DNA of 36,397 nucleotides from Pseudomonadota bacterium (GTDB lineage: Bacteria; Myxococcota_A; UBA796; GCA-2862545): contig CANJMY010000032.1 of the NCBI GenBank assembly GCA_947475315.1, positions 1-36,397 on the forward strand, read 5' to 3'. Below the pieces are notes generated by a model, which was not told the DNA's origin, did no database searches, and saw only the letters and a program-made list of their open reading frames with translations. Of this stretch, positions 1-7,787 are shown one piece after another (the first letter of the stretch is position 1; every line of letters starts with the position of its first letter). The position numbers and the translations under genes are program-made.

Positions 1-9
1 ATCCGCCAT
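1..9 (-). CDS. ruvB: Probable start of ruvB (first three codons only)
   Basis: Reading on the minus strand, an ATG at 9-7 follows three bases after the ruvA stop and opens Met-Ala-Asp before the window ends. A strong ribosome-binding site (GGGAGG) overlaps the end of ruvA about 8 nt upstream. The order ruvC-ruvA-ruvB is common in bacteria, so the RuvB Holliday-junction motor ATPase is the expected gene. Only three codons are visible, so the identity is inferred from context. Confidence 0.4.
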
Positions 10-12
10 GTC

Positions 13-621
13 CTAGCCTCCCGACAAGACGCGCAGGGCCGCGCGCAGGCGATCGGGCACGCTGGCCGCGTCCATCGCGGGGTCCGCCGCGAGCACGTCA
101 CGCGCGCGGTTGATCTCCTGGCGGGTGTACCCCAGGCGGACCAGCGCCTGCGACCACGGATCGTCCTCCACCGGGGTGGGCACGGGGCGCGCAGGCGGCG
201 CGGTGCTCGACACGAAGTCCACCGGCAGCTTGCCCTTGAGCTCGAGCGCCAGGCGCTGCGCGAGCTTCTTGCCCACGCCCGGGATCTTCTCCAGGGCGCG
301 CAGATCGTCCGCCGCCACCGCGACCAGCAGGCCCTGCAGGCCCAGCACGTCGAGCGCGGCGAGCGCCGTCTTGGGGCCCACGCCGTCGACCGCGCGCAGG
401 CGCTCGAACGCCACGCGGTCCACGTCGGTCGAGAACCCGTAGAGGATGATCGCGTCCTCGCGGACGTCGGTCGACACCCAGATCACGACCGGCTCAGGGT
501 CACGCGCCCACGCGTCCAGATCCCGCGTGGCGGCCTGCACCAGGTAGCCCACGTCCCGCACGTCGATCACCGCGCGGCCCAGGTCACGGTGGACGAGCTT
601 GCCGACCAGCCGCGCGATCAT
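13..621 (-). CDS. ruvA: Holliday junction DNA helicase subunit RuvA
   Basis: RuvA binds four-way Holliday junctions as a tetramer and loads the RuvB motor for branch migration. The 202-residue product has the family's length and layout: an N-terminal OB-fold starting MIARLVGKLV, then two helix-hairpin-helix motifs (VDGVGPKTA near residue 80 and IPGVGKKLAQRLA near 112) that contact the DNA backbone, an acidic-proline linker, and a small C-terminal helical domain for RuvB contact. The ATG overlaps the ruvC stop in an ATGA, which indicates translational coupling in a ruvC-ruvA-(ruvB) operon. Nothing unusual is seen. Confidence 0.97.
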   Translation of the reverse strand: MIARLVGKLVHRDLGRAVIDVRDVGYLVQAATRDLDAWARDPEPVVIWVSTDVREDAIILYGFSTDVDRVAFERLRAVDGVGPKTALAALDVLGLQGLLVAVAADDLRALEKIPGVGKKLAQRLALELKGKLPVDFVSSTAPPARPVPTPVEDDPWSQALVRLGYTRQEINRARDVLAADPAMDAASVPDRLRAALRVLSGG

Positions 622-1103
622 GAGGCCACCTTGCGCATGCGCGAGTGGGCGCAGTGCGTGATGGCGATCGCCAGCGCGTCCGTGGCATCCGCGGGCAGGT
701 CCAGGTCGACCCCCAGCAGCACGCGCACCATACGCGCCACCGCGTCCTTGTCGGCCTTGCCGTGCGCGCCCACGGTCTGCTTGATCACCATGGGGTTGTA
801 GGGCGTGGCCTCGTGGCCACAGCGGGCCGACGCCAGCAGCGCCACGCCGCGCGCCTGCCCCAGCCGCAGCGCGCTCTCCGACGAGCGGTGGCTGAAGATC
901 TGCTCGATGGCGATCTGCTCCGGCTGGTGCCGCTGCATGACCTCCACCAGCCCGTCATGGATGGCGAGCAGGCGCTCCCCCATGGGGGTCTTGGCGTTGG
1001 TCTTGATGACGCCGGCGTCCACAAAGTGGTAGCGGCCACGCGACGAGGTCACGACGCCGTAGCCGGTGACGGTAGAGCCCGGGTCGATGCCGAGGACAAG
1101 CAT
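618..1103 (-). CDS. ruvC: Crossover junction endodeoxyribonuclease RuvC
   Basis: RuvC is the Mg-dependent dimeric nuclease that resolves Holliday junctions delivered by RuvAB. The ATG at 1103 gives MLVLGIDPGSTVTGYG, the canonical RuvC N-terminus, and a 161-residue protein of normal length. An upstream in-frame start would add 18 residues that do not resemble the family. The RNase H-fold acidic residues are all present: Asp7 in GIDPG, Glu67 in AIEQIF, and Asp139 and Asp142 in PADATDALAIA. It is the first gene of the ruv operon and overlaps ruvA by 4 nt. Confidence 0.97.
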   Translation of the reverse strand: MLVLGIDPGSTVTGYGVVTSSRGRYHFVDAGVIKTNAKTPMGERLLAIHDGLVEVMQRHQPEQIAIEQIFSHRSSESALRLGQARGVALLASARCGHEATPYNPMVIKQTVGAHGKADKDAVARMVRVLLGVDLDLPADATDALAIAITHCAHSRMRKVAS

Positions 1104-1197
1104 GAAACAACCGATCTGCGCGGTGGAGGGACCCGTCTGCACTATCGGGAACGACACGCCGGGGCGAACCGGGACGCCCGTTGGGCCTGCCCTGGGT

Positions 1198-1203
1198 TAG
1201 ACT
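1198..1203 (+). promoter_or_regulatory. Candidate -10 element TAGACT
   Basis: TAGACT lies 17 nt upstream of the lipoprotein ATG at 1221. It matches a TAGnC-type hexamer seen at similar short distances upstream of several other genes in this window. No convincing -35 hexamer was found at 16-18 nt spacing, so this is a pattern call only. Confidence 0.35.
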
Positions 1204-1220
1204 GCGCGAACGGAGACCGG

Positions 1221-1883
1221 ATGCGCATCGCCCTCGCCCTGGTGCTGGCCTCGTCCTGTGCCGCGCCTCCCTGCACGCTCTCGGAGTGCGCGGGCGTCTG
1301 CCCCGACATCGCCATGGCGTCGGAGCTGGTGCTCCAGCCCTGGCAGGCCACCGTGATCAAGGCCGACCTGGCCGATCTGCGCGGCGGCCTGCAGTTCCAG
1401 GGCCCGCCGAGCATGTGTGCCATCGACACCGAGTGCCGCTCGGGCGCCCTGTCGCAGGACGAGGAGCTGGGCGAGGACCCGGTCGACCTCTACGTCACCT
1501 ACCGCACCCCCAAGCTCGCCCGCTCCACCGACTGGAAGGGCCAGTTCAAGATGTGGTGCGCCGACGTCATCCACGGCGCCAAAGAGGCCCTGAAGCGCCC
1601 CCGCACCGGCGAGGCGGAGATCACCGTCGACGCCACCCAGGGCGAGTGGAAGACCTGGCTCTTCCACCGCATCCAGTTCTTCCCCACCCCCGTGCCGCAG
1701 CGCTGCGCGTGGTCGCTGGAGTTGGCCAACCCGGACGGCCAGACGGCCAAGGTTTCCGGCCACTACCTGCGCGCAGCCCACGTGGAGCCGATCGACCGCT
1801 CCGCCGGCTACAGCGCGGACGCGACCACGCCAGGCGTCACCGTGATCAACGGCCCCGCCTCGCCGACACCCAACGCGCCCTAG
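1221..1883 (+). CDS. Small secreted protein, probable lipoprotein, function unknown
   Basis: The product has 220 residues. The first 13 residues form a short hydrophobic leader ending LASSC, a permissive lipobox with Cys13 as the likely lipidated residue. Further cysteines follow at Cys18 and Cys23, and more occur later (for example in PSMCAID and MWCADV), so disulfides in the periplasm are likely. The middle contains a polar beta-rich segment (LYVTYRTPKLARSTDWKG) and a Trp-rich stretch. I recognise no domain. The ATG at 1221 has GGAGA just upstream and a possible -10 (TAGACT) 17 nt away. The reading frame stays open far upstream, but that part is antisense to ruvC. Its stop overlaps the stop of the convergent gene by CTAG. 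Confidence 0.75.
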   Translation: MRIALALVLASSCAAPPCTLSECAGVCPDIAMASELVLQPWQATVIKADLADLRGGLQFQGPPSMCAIDTECRSGALSQDEELGEDPVDLYVTYRTPKLARSTDWKGQFKMWCADVIHGAKEALKRPRTGEAEITVDATQGEWKTWLFHRIQFFPTPVPQRCAWSLELANPDGQTAKVSGHYLRAAHVEPIDRSAGYSADATTPGVTVINGPASPTPNAP

Positions 1884-3187
1884 GGCGCCAGCACCGTGAT
1901 GGTGCCGCTGGTGCCCGTGGGCTCCGCGCCGCGCCCGCCGAGCAGCACGCCGAGCACGGTGCCGGTGACCACCGCCACCGCCGAGCCTACGCCCACGCCC
2001 ACCCACACGGGCCACTTGGGGCGGTGGGTCGGGTCGCCCTTGGGCGGCTTGATGGGCGTCGCCGCCACCACAGGGAGCGCGGCCGCGTGCGGCGCGAGCA
2101 GCGCCCGGGCGAGCAGCAGGTTGCTCCCGACGTCCAGCGGGGCCGCGAGCGCGGCGCCCTTGGCCCCACCTTCGAGCGGCGTGGTGCGGACGAGCGCTGT
2201 CACAGCCGCGGCGATCTCTTCGTCGGTGGCCGCGCCGCCGAGCTTGAGCACGTCGGTGAACGCGTCGGAGTCCGGCATGTAGAGCTGCACGAGCACGTTC
2301 GCGCCGTCGCGACCGACGAGCAGCAGCCCGTCGACGTGCGCGCTCTCGCCCACCGCGCGCAGCAGCGCCGCGACCTGCTGCGAGCGCGCCGCCGCGGTGG
2401 CCTTGGCCACGCCGAGCGTCAGCGGCGTCAGCGGCACCTTGAGCGTGCGCTTGGCGCCGGCCAGCGCATCGACCTTCACAAAGCCGCCCAGCCCGTCCGT
2501 GGAGCGCACGGTCACCAGGTGCGAGCCCACCGCCAGATCGGACACCGTGGCCGGGGCGTCGCCCACACCGCGCCCGTCGATCCAGACCTTGGGGGTGGCC
2601 TCCAGCGCGCCCTCGGCCTCGACCACCACCGTGCAGGTGTCGGACACGGCGGTCTCGTGCTCCTCCTCCCACACCGCGATCAGCTCGGGCGGGTAGGCGG
2701 CGGGGTCCGGCCTGCGGTCCGGGCGGACGGCGAGCGCGTCCATCACCGCGTCGCGGGCGCCCACGTCGTCACCGACCGACAGGCGCACCGACGCGAGCAG
2801 CATGCGGGCGTCCCACAGGTCGCGCGCCGACACCACCCAAGGCGCCGCGGCCACGAACCCGTCGATCGCGCCGTTGAGCGCCGCGGTGGCGTCCTCCCCT
2901 TCGGCCTGCTGCCAGAGCCTGCGGCCCTCGTCGACCTGACGGCGGGCGTCGCGCAGGAAGGCGGACTCGAGGACCACGTCCTCGCGGCCCGCGAGCTTGC
3001 CGCCGGGCTGCTCCAGACGGACGGCGGTCGCCTCGCCCGAGGCGTCGACCGCCTTGGCGAGCGCGTCCGACAGCGCGATCTGGGCGTCAAGCGGCCGCTG
3101 GGCGTCGTACACGCCGATCACCGCCACCTCTCCCGCCTGGGAGAGGGCGCTGGTGAACAGGCACGTGATGAGCGCGATGCGACGCAT
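1880..3187 (-). CDS. Secreted/anchored PEGA-like domain protein
   Basis: The product has 435 residues. An N-terminal signal peptide (about residues 1-18, MRRIALITCLFTSALSQAG) precedes a region about 100 residues long of mainly helical sequence (about 60-180). A PEGA-like beta domain follows (about 195-235, with WIDGRGVGDAPATVSDLAVG), of the type that caps surface or kinase-linked proteins. Residues 392-417 form a clear membrane segment (VWVGVGVGSAVAVVTGTVLG), followed by a short Gly/Thr-rich tail. The ATG at 3187 was chosen because it opens the signal peptide. The frame runs open upstream only because GC-rich DNA lacks stops. A nearby PEGA-bearing kinase (4880-6613) and a TPR protein suggest an envelope-associated signalling neighbourhood, but no direct function is known. 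Confidence 0.85.
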   Translation of the reverse strand: MRRIALITCLFTSALSQAGEVAVIGVYDAQRPLDAQIALSDALAKAVDASGEATAVRLEQPGGKLAGREDVVLESAFLRDARRQVDEGRRLWQQAEGEDATAALNGAIDGFVAAAPWVVSARDLWDARMLLASVRLSVGDDVGARDAVMDALAVRPDRRPDPAAYPPELIAVWEEEHETAVSDTCTVVVEAEGALEATPKVWIDGRGVGDAPATVSDLAVGSHLVTVRSTDGLGGFVKVDALAGAKRTLKVPLTPLTLGVAKATAAARSQQVAALLRAVGESAHVDGLLLVGRDGANVLVQLYMPDSDAFTDVLKLGGAATDEEIAAAVTALVRTTPLEGGAKGAALAAPLDVGSNLLLARALLAPHAAALPVVAATPIKPPKGDPTHRPKWPVWVGVGVGSAVAVVTGTVLGVLLGGRGAEPTGTSGTITVLAP

Positions 3188-3203
3188 GTCGGCCTCCGCC
3201 GCT

Positions 3204-3209
3204 TGGCTA
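3204..3209 (-). promoter_or_regulatory. Candidate -10 element TAGCCA
   Basis: On the minus strand TAGCCA sits 16 nt upstream of the ATG at 3187. It belongs to the recurring TAGnC hexamer series described in the findings. Confidence 0.3.
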
Positions 3210-3264
3210 GCACCGCCAGCGCCCCACCGCACCCGACGCGGACTCACCCGGGCGCCGGTGGTGT

Positions 3265-3270
3265 TAGTCC
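3265..3270 (+). promoter_or_regulatory. Candidate -10 element TAGTCC
   Basis: TAGTCC, within GTGTTAGTCC, lies 22 nt upstream of the TTG start at 3293. It diverges from the candidate element at 3204-3209, so the 105-nt space between the two genes probably holds two back-to-back promoters. Confidence 0.3.
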
Positions 3271-3292
3271 GCTGCCCGCCTCCGGAGCCGCC

Positions 3293-4786
3293 TTGAACCG
3301 CCACCGCCTCGTCGCACGCCCCCGCCGCCTGGGTCTGGCCGCCGCCCTGCTGGTGAGCCTGCTCCCGGGGACCGCGCGCGCGCAGGACGCGCTGACCCTG
3401 CTGCACCAGGGCAAGATCGCCGACGCCCTGGTGGCGGCGGAGCGCGAGGCGGGCCTGCGGCCGCAGGACATGGACGCGCAGGAGCGCTGGATCGACCTGC
3501 TGTTGGGCGTGGGCCTGCCAGGCATCGCGCAGCGGGCCTGCACCGAGCGCATCGCCGCGCACCCCGATCAGGCGGACTCGTTCTACCTGGCCGGTCGCGC
3601 GGCGTCGGATGTCGGCACCAGCCGACAGCACTACGAGCGCGCGCTGTTCCTCGACCCCAACCACGCGCGCAGCTGGATGGGCCTGGGCGCGCTGGACCGC
3701 GCGGTGGGCGCGTGGGGCGACGCGGCCGGTGCCTACCAGCACGCGCTCCAGCTCGACCCGGACCTGGGCGAAGCCTGGGGCGGCCTGCTCGCCGTGTTCT
3801 CCGGCACCGGCGACTCAGCGGGCGGCCTGAAGGTCGCGCGCGCCGCGCTCACCCGGGTGCCCGATCTGGCCGAGGCCTGGCTGGCGATCGCCACCTGGAC
3901 GCCGAACGAGGGCCTGAAGGTGCTCGACCAGGCGGTCACCCACGTGCCGTGGGACACCCGCGTGCAGACCGCGCGCGCCATCGCGCTCATCCGCGCGAAC
4001 CGCGCGTCGGAGGCGGCGGCGGCGGCCGACAAGGCGCTGGCGGTCGACCCGGGCAACCGCGACGCGCGCTTGGTGAAGATGGCCGCCCGCGCGATCGTCG
4101 GTGGGTCGCTCAACGCCAAGGGGTTTGACGCGATCGCCGCCGCCCGCACGGTGGCGCCCGGCCCCGCCGCGGTGGCCGCTTGGGACGCGATCGTGTCCAG
4201 CTGGCCGCGCTGCCCGCTCGGCTACGAGGGCCGCGCGCACGCACGCCCCGCGACCGACAGCGCCGGCGCCCGCAGCGACCTGGAGACCGCGCTCCGCATC
4301 GATCCGAACGACGACGAGGCGCTCGCCGGCCTGGGCCTGATGCTCGTCACCTCGGGCGACAAGGCGCGCGCCGCCAGTCTGCTGTCGCGCGCCGCCACCG
4401 CGCGCCCCTACGACGCGACGCTCGGCCTGGGCGCCGCGCGCGCCGTGTTCGAGGGCGGCGACAAGGTGGGCGCGCTGCGCCTGGGCGCCATGGTCTCCGC
4501 GGCGCACCCGTTCGATCTGGTCACGGTCCTCGGGTTCGCCGAGCTGCAGCAGCGCAGCGGGGACGTCGAGGCCGCCTACCAGACGGTGCTCGCGCTCGCG
4601 GGCCGCGTGCCGGACCTCCGCGTCCAGCTGGCGCTCGCGTCGGCGGCCCAGCAGGCCGGACACACGCGCCAGGCCGCGGACCTGTACGACTCGCTCGCCG
4701 CGCGCACGGGCCGCGCCGAGCTGTCCGCGCTCGCGCGTCGACTGCGCGCGGGGCTGGTGGCGCCGCAGCCGCAGCCGGATCCCTGA
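3293..4786 (+). CDS. Periplasmic TPR-repeat protein
   Basis: The product has 497 residues and reads from a TTG at 3293. This start has GGAG five bases upstream and opens a textbook signal peptide (MNRHRLVARPRRLGLAAALL then VSLLPGTARA) with predicted cleavage after Ala30. Upstream in-frame sequence is antisense to the neighbouring gene and is discarded. The mature part is a string of tetratricopeptide repeats, recognisable by the YERALFLDPNHARSWMGLGAL and YQHALQLDPDLGEAW type blocks and again near LETALRIDPNDDEALAGLGL. TPR arrays are protein-protein scaffolds, here expected in the periplasm or at the outer membrane. The partner is unknown. The gene converges on the kinase gene across a 93-nt gap with two hairpins. 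Confidence 0.88.
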   Translation: MNRHRLVARPRRLGLAAALLVSLLPGTARAQDALTLLHQGKIADALVAAEREAGLRPQDMDAQERWIDLLLGVGLPGIAQRACTERIAAHPDQADSFYLAGRAASDVGTSRQHYERALFLDPNHARSWMGLGALDRAVGAWGDAAGAYQHALQLDPDLGEAWGGLLAVFSGTGDSAGGLKVARAALTRVPDLAEAWLAIATWTPNEGLKVLDQAVTHVPWDTRVQTARAIALIRANRASEAAAAADKALAVDPGNRDARLVKMAARAIVGGSLNAKGFDAIAAARTVAPGPAAVAAWDAIVSSWPRCPLGYEGRAHARPATDSAGARSDLETALRIDPNDDEALAGLGLMLVTSGDKARAASLLSRAATARPYDATLGLGAARAVFEGGDKVGALRLGAMVSAAHPFDLVTVLGFAELQQRSGDVEAAYQTVLALAGRVPDLRVQLALASAAQQAGHTRQAADLYDSLAARTGRAELSALARRLRAGLVAPQPQPDP

Positions 4787-4806
4787 GCGCCGCGCAGTCC
4801 TCCGCA

Positions 4807-4861
4807 CCGCGCCAAGCCAAGGCGCGGCGCTTGGGTCTACGCGCCTGAGGGCGGAAGGCGC
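4807..4861. terminator. Two hairpins in a convergent gap, possible bidirectional terminator
   Basis: Stem 1 is CCGCGCC (4807-4813) with GGCGCGG (4821-4827) around a 7-nt loop. Stem 2 is GCGCCT (4841-4846) with AGGCGC (4856-4861) around a 9-nt loop. They lie between the stops of two convergent genes. There is no T-run, so factor-independent termination is not certain. Confidence 0.45.
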
Positions 4862-4879
4862 AGCCATGACCGCCCGTCG

Positions 4880-6613
4880 TTACGGCGCCGTCGCGCGCAC
4901 CGTCACCGACCCGCCCGCCGTCACGTCAACCGCCTCGGAGTGATCCAGGCCGACCGCGTCGTTCGCCACCCGGATGGTGTGCTTTCCAGCGGACAAGACC
5001 ACGCCCGAGAACGGCGCCGTGCGCGGCAGCTTCTTGCCGTCGACCCACACGTTGGCCCACGCCGCGCCGCCGCCGAGCACCACGCGCAGCGCGCCTTCGC
5101 CACCGGCCACGCCACGCGCGCTCGTCCGCTTGGGCGTGAAGGAATTCTGGCTCGCCACCGCGTCCGTGGCCGCCGTCCGGGCCGCCGCGCGCGCCGCCGC
5201 GGCCGCCAGACGCGCCTCGCGTGACCCGGGCTCAGGCGCAGGCGGCGGCGTGACGGCCAGCGTCCGCTCCACCCGCGTGCGACCGCCGCCCGTCACGCGC
5301 ACGGTCTCCACGGAGACGTCGTGCCCATCGGCCTCCAAGCGGACCTCGTACGTGCCGGGGACCAGGCCATCGACCTCAAGGTGGGTGCCCGTGCCGCGCG
5401 CCACGCCGCCCACCGACACGCGCGCGCCCGGGTCGACGTCCACCACCACCGATCCGGTCGCGGCCATCGCCACGGTGGGTACGGTCGGCGGCACCAGCCA
5501 CACCTTGGCCACGCCCGCCACCACCAAACCGAGCGCCACGGCCACCACCGCCAGCACGCCGCGCAGTCGGTTGACGCGCAGGCGCTCCGCACGCGCGGCG
5601 CGCTCCGCCTGCTCGCGCGCGCGCAGCATCTCGAGCGCCGTCGCCGTGCTCTCCGCCAAGCGGACCTTGTCGGAGGCGATGTCCTCCGCGAACAGCCCCT
5701 GCAGCCAGCTCGAGAACGACTCGCGGACCGCGTCCTCCGTGGTGCCCGCGAGCACGGCCGCGCGCAGCGCGTCGCCCAGGTCTCGCGCCGTGGCGAACCG
5801 AGCCGCCGGATCGTGCGCGACCGCGCGCATCACCACCGCGTCCAGGACCTCGCTCACCGATGCATCGACCTTGATCGGGCGGGGAAGCTCGCCCGCGCGG
5901 AGCCGCGCCAGGGTCTCGGCCTCGTCCGCACCACGGAACGCGCGGCGCCCCGTGACCATCTCGTAGAGGATCACGCCCAGCCCGAACACGTCCGCGCGCC
6001 GATCGACCGCGCCGCCGTCCAGGCCCTCAGGCGCCATGTACGCGGCCGTCCCGCCGATCGCGTCGTCGGTCTTGGCGGTCAGCGAGCCGCGCGCGTGGGC
6101 GATCCCAAAGTCCGCCACCTTCACGTCGCCGTCGAACGAGAGCAGCAGGTTGCCCGGCGACACGTCGCGGTGGACCAGCCCGAGCAGCTGGCCCTGCGCG
6201 TCGGTGCGGGTGTGGGCGTAGTGCAGGCCCTTGCACGCGGCCAAGATGATCCAGGCGGCGAAGGTGGGCGGTACACGCTCCCCTGCGCGAGACACGGCGC
6301 GCAGGACCTGGTGCAGATCGCGCCCGTCCACGTGCTCCATCACAAGGTAGAAGTTGGCCCCGATCCGACCGAAGTCGTACACGCGCACCACGTTGGGGTG
6401 CTGCAGGCTCGCGGTGACGCGCGCCTCGTCGACGAACATCTCCACAAAGCCCGGCGACTCGGACAGCTCGGCCCGCACGCGCTTGAGCGCGACGAGGTTC
6501 TCAAACCCGCCCGCGGCGAAGGTCTTCGCCTTGAAGATCTCGGCCATGCCTCCGGTCGCGATCCGATCGACCAGGAAGTACTTGCCGAAGGCCTCAGGTT
6601 GAAAGGTCTCCAC
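4880..6613 (-). CDS. Membrane-anchored Ser/Thr protein kinase with two PEGA-like domains
   Basis: This 577-residue Hanks-type kinase phosphorylates Ser/Thr on protein substrates. The GTG at 6613 was chosen because AGGGAGG lies just upstream and the product then starts METFQPEAFGKYFLVDRIA, as in myxobacterial kinases. Key residues are intact: glycine loop ATGGMAEIF (19-27), Lys44 in VALKRV, HRD at 148-150 with Asn155, DFG at 168-170, and APE at 194-196. Arg follows in DRRADVFGLG. After an Ala/Glu/Arg-rich helix comes one membrane segment (352-375), then a PEGA domain (387-453), an Ala-rich linker and a second PEGA-like domain (507-575). The kinase domain should face the cytoplasm and the PEGA domains the periplasm, making it a candidate envelope sensor. 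The substrate is unknown. Confidence 0.95.
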   Translation of the reverse strand: METFQPEAFGKYFLVDRIATGGMAEIFKAKTFAAGGFENLVALKRVRAELSESPGFVEMFVDEARVTASLQHPNVVRVYDFGRIGANFYLVMEHVDGRDLHQVLRAVSRAGERVPPTFAAWIILAACKGLHYAHTRTDAQGQLLGLVHRDVSPGNLLLSFDGDVKVADFGIAHARGSLTAKTDDAIGGTAAYMAPEGLDGGAVDRRADVFGLGVILYEMVTGRRAFRGADEAETLARLRAGELPRPIKVDASVSEVLDAVVMRAVAHDPAARFATARDLGDALRAAVLAGTTEDAVRESFSSWLQGLFAEDIASDKVRLAESTATALEMLRAREQAERAARAERLRVNRLRGVLAVVAVALGLVVAGVAKVWLVPPTVPTVAMAATGSVVVDVDPGARVSVGGVARGTGTHLEVDGLVPGTYEVRLEADGHDVSVETVRVTGGGRTRVERTLAVTPPPAPEPGSREARLAAAAARAAARTAATDAVASQNSFTPKRTSARGVAGGEGALRVVLGGGAAWANVWVDGKKLPRTAPFSGVVLSAGKHTIRVANDAVGLDHSEAVDVTAGGSVTVRATAP

Positions 6614-6672
6614 GTCCCTCCCTGCGCGACGACGACACACACGCCGTCACGCGTAGGACGTATCCTGTCCGA

Positions 6673-6954
6673 TCAGAGGTCGGTGTCGGTCCCGCCGCCG
6701 ACGTCCCGGTACAGGTTCACGTCGTCGCAGGTCCACTCGCGGCGGAGGACCGCAGGGTCGCCGAACGTGCGGCAGCTCTTGAGGTCGTCCTTGGACGCGT
6801 CCGCGAACGCGTCCTCGCACGCGGTGATGTCGGCGTCCGACCAATCGGTCCCGCACTCCGAGGCGTAGTCGGCCAGCGTGCCGCAGAAGGTCTGGCACGC
6901 GTTGCCACAGCCCGACAGCGCGGCGGCGGCGAAGAGGATGGCGAAAAGGCGCAT
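6673..6954 (-). CDS. Small Cys-rich lipoprotein, function unknown
   Basis: The product has 93 residues. A classical type II signal, MRLFAILFAAAALSGC, gives Cys16 as the lipidated residue. The mature part has six more cysteines (Cys20, 24, 34, 46, 61, 76), enough for three disulfides in a very small domain. It ends in a Gly/Thr/Asp tail (GGGTDTDL), a style frequent in secreted proteins of deltaproteobacteria-like groups. The family is not recognised. It starts 20 nt after dapB and precedes the kinase by 59 nt, all on minus, so it may be cotranscribed with the dap genes. Confidence 0.75.
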   Translation of the reverse strand: MRLFAILFAAAALSGCGNACQTFCGTLADYASECGTDWSDADITACEDAFADASKDDLKSCRTFGDPAVLRREWTCDDVNLYRDVGGGTDTDL

Positions 6955-6974
6955 GCGATCTCCGTAGGGCGGCC

Positions 6975-7787
6975 CTAACGCCGCGGCGTGTCCTGGCGCA
7001 GGCCCAGCACGTCGTTCATGGCGTAGCGACCGGGGGCTCGACCGGCGATCCAGCCCGCCGCGCGCAGCGCGCCTCGGGCGAAGGTGTCGCGGGAGGTGGC
7101 GACGTGGCCCAGCTGGAGCCGCTCGCCCTCGCCCGCGATCCACACCTGGTGATCGCCGACGACGTCGCCGCCGCGGATGGCGTGAAACCCGATCTCGTCG
7201 GCAGGGCGTGCCCCGACGATGCCGTCGCGGCCGTGCTTGGCGACATCGGCCAGCGCCACGCCGCGAGCCTCGGCCGCCGCCTGACCCAGCAGCCACGCGG
7301 TGCCGCTCGGCGCGTCGACCTTGCGGCGGTGGTGCGCCTCGACGATCTCGACGTCGTAGTCGGGGAGCGCGGTCACGGCGCGGCGGACCAGATCCGCCAG
7401 CACGTGCACGCCCGTGGAGAAGTTCCCGGTGACCAGCACCGGCGCACGCGTCGCCAGCGCGTCGATCGCCGCGTTCGTGTCGGCGTCCGCCCCGGTGACG
7501 CCGCTCACCAGCGCCCGCGCGCCGATCACGTCCAGCGCCGCCTTGAGGCCCGCGGGCAGCGAGAAGTCGATCACCACGTCGGCGTCGGCGAAGCAACCCT
7601 CTCCGACCGCGACCACCGGCACACCCAGCGGCGCCACGCCCGCGAGCACGCCCGCGTCCGTGCCCAGCACCGGCGAGCCCGGCGCGTCGACCGCGGCCAC
7701 GACCTTCAAGCCCGGGATCTCAGCCGCGCAGGCCACCACGCGGCGGCCCATCCGGCCCCCGGCGCCAAGCACGGCGAGGCGGATCAT
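6975..7787 (-). CDS. dapB: 4-hydroxy-tetrahydrodipicolinate reductase DapB
   Basis: DapB reduces the DapA product with NAD(P)H in the diaminopimelate/lysine pathway, which feeds peptidoglycan. The 270-residue length is typical. The N-terminal Rossmann motif is VLGAGGRMGR (6-15). The family signature EAHHRRKVDAPSGTA (150-164) is complete, with His152/His153 and Lys156 matching the catalytic His-His-Lys positions of characterised enzymes. The conserved GNFSTGVHVL block at about 121 is also present. The ATG overlaps the dapA stop in ATGA, so the two are translationally coupled. The stop codon TAG lies within a TTAGGGC that could also serve as a -10 element for the next gene. Confidence 0.97.
   Translation of the reverse strand: MIRLAVLGAGGRMGRRVVACAAEIPGLKVVAAVDAPGSPVLGTDAGVLAGVAPLGVPVVAVGEGCFADADVVIDFSLPAGLKAALDVIGARALVSGVTGADADTNAAIDALATRAPVLVTGNFSTGVHVLADLVRRAVTALPDYDVEIVEAHHRRKVDAPSGTAWLLGQAAAEARGVALADVAKHGRDGIVGARPADEIGFHAIRGGDVVGDHQVWIAGEGERLQLGHVATSRDTFARGALRAAGWIAGRAPGRYAMNDVLGLRQDTPRR

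Noticed and set aside
645-1220. Upstream extension of the 1221 lipoprotein reading frame
   Set aside because: It is antisense to ruvC, with Arg/Ala/His-rich sequence and no signal peptide. The ATG at 1221 opens a signal peptide with a ribosome site.
1197-2672. 491-codon minus-strand frame
   Set aside because: Its Gly/Arg/Ala-rich translation is a shadow across two well-supported genes. High GC removes stops.
1181-3292. Long plus frame running into the TPR gene
   Set aside because: It crosses the opposite-strand PEGA gene and is low-complexity. The TTG at 3293 has GGAG and a clean signal peptide.
5321-6868. 515-codon plus frame across the kinase
   Set aside because: It is the antisense shadow of a kinase with all catalytic motifs.
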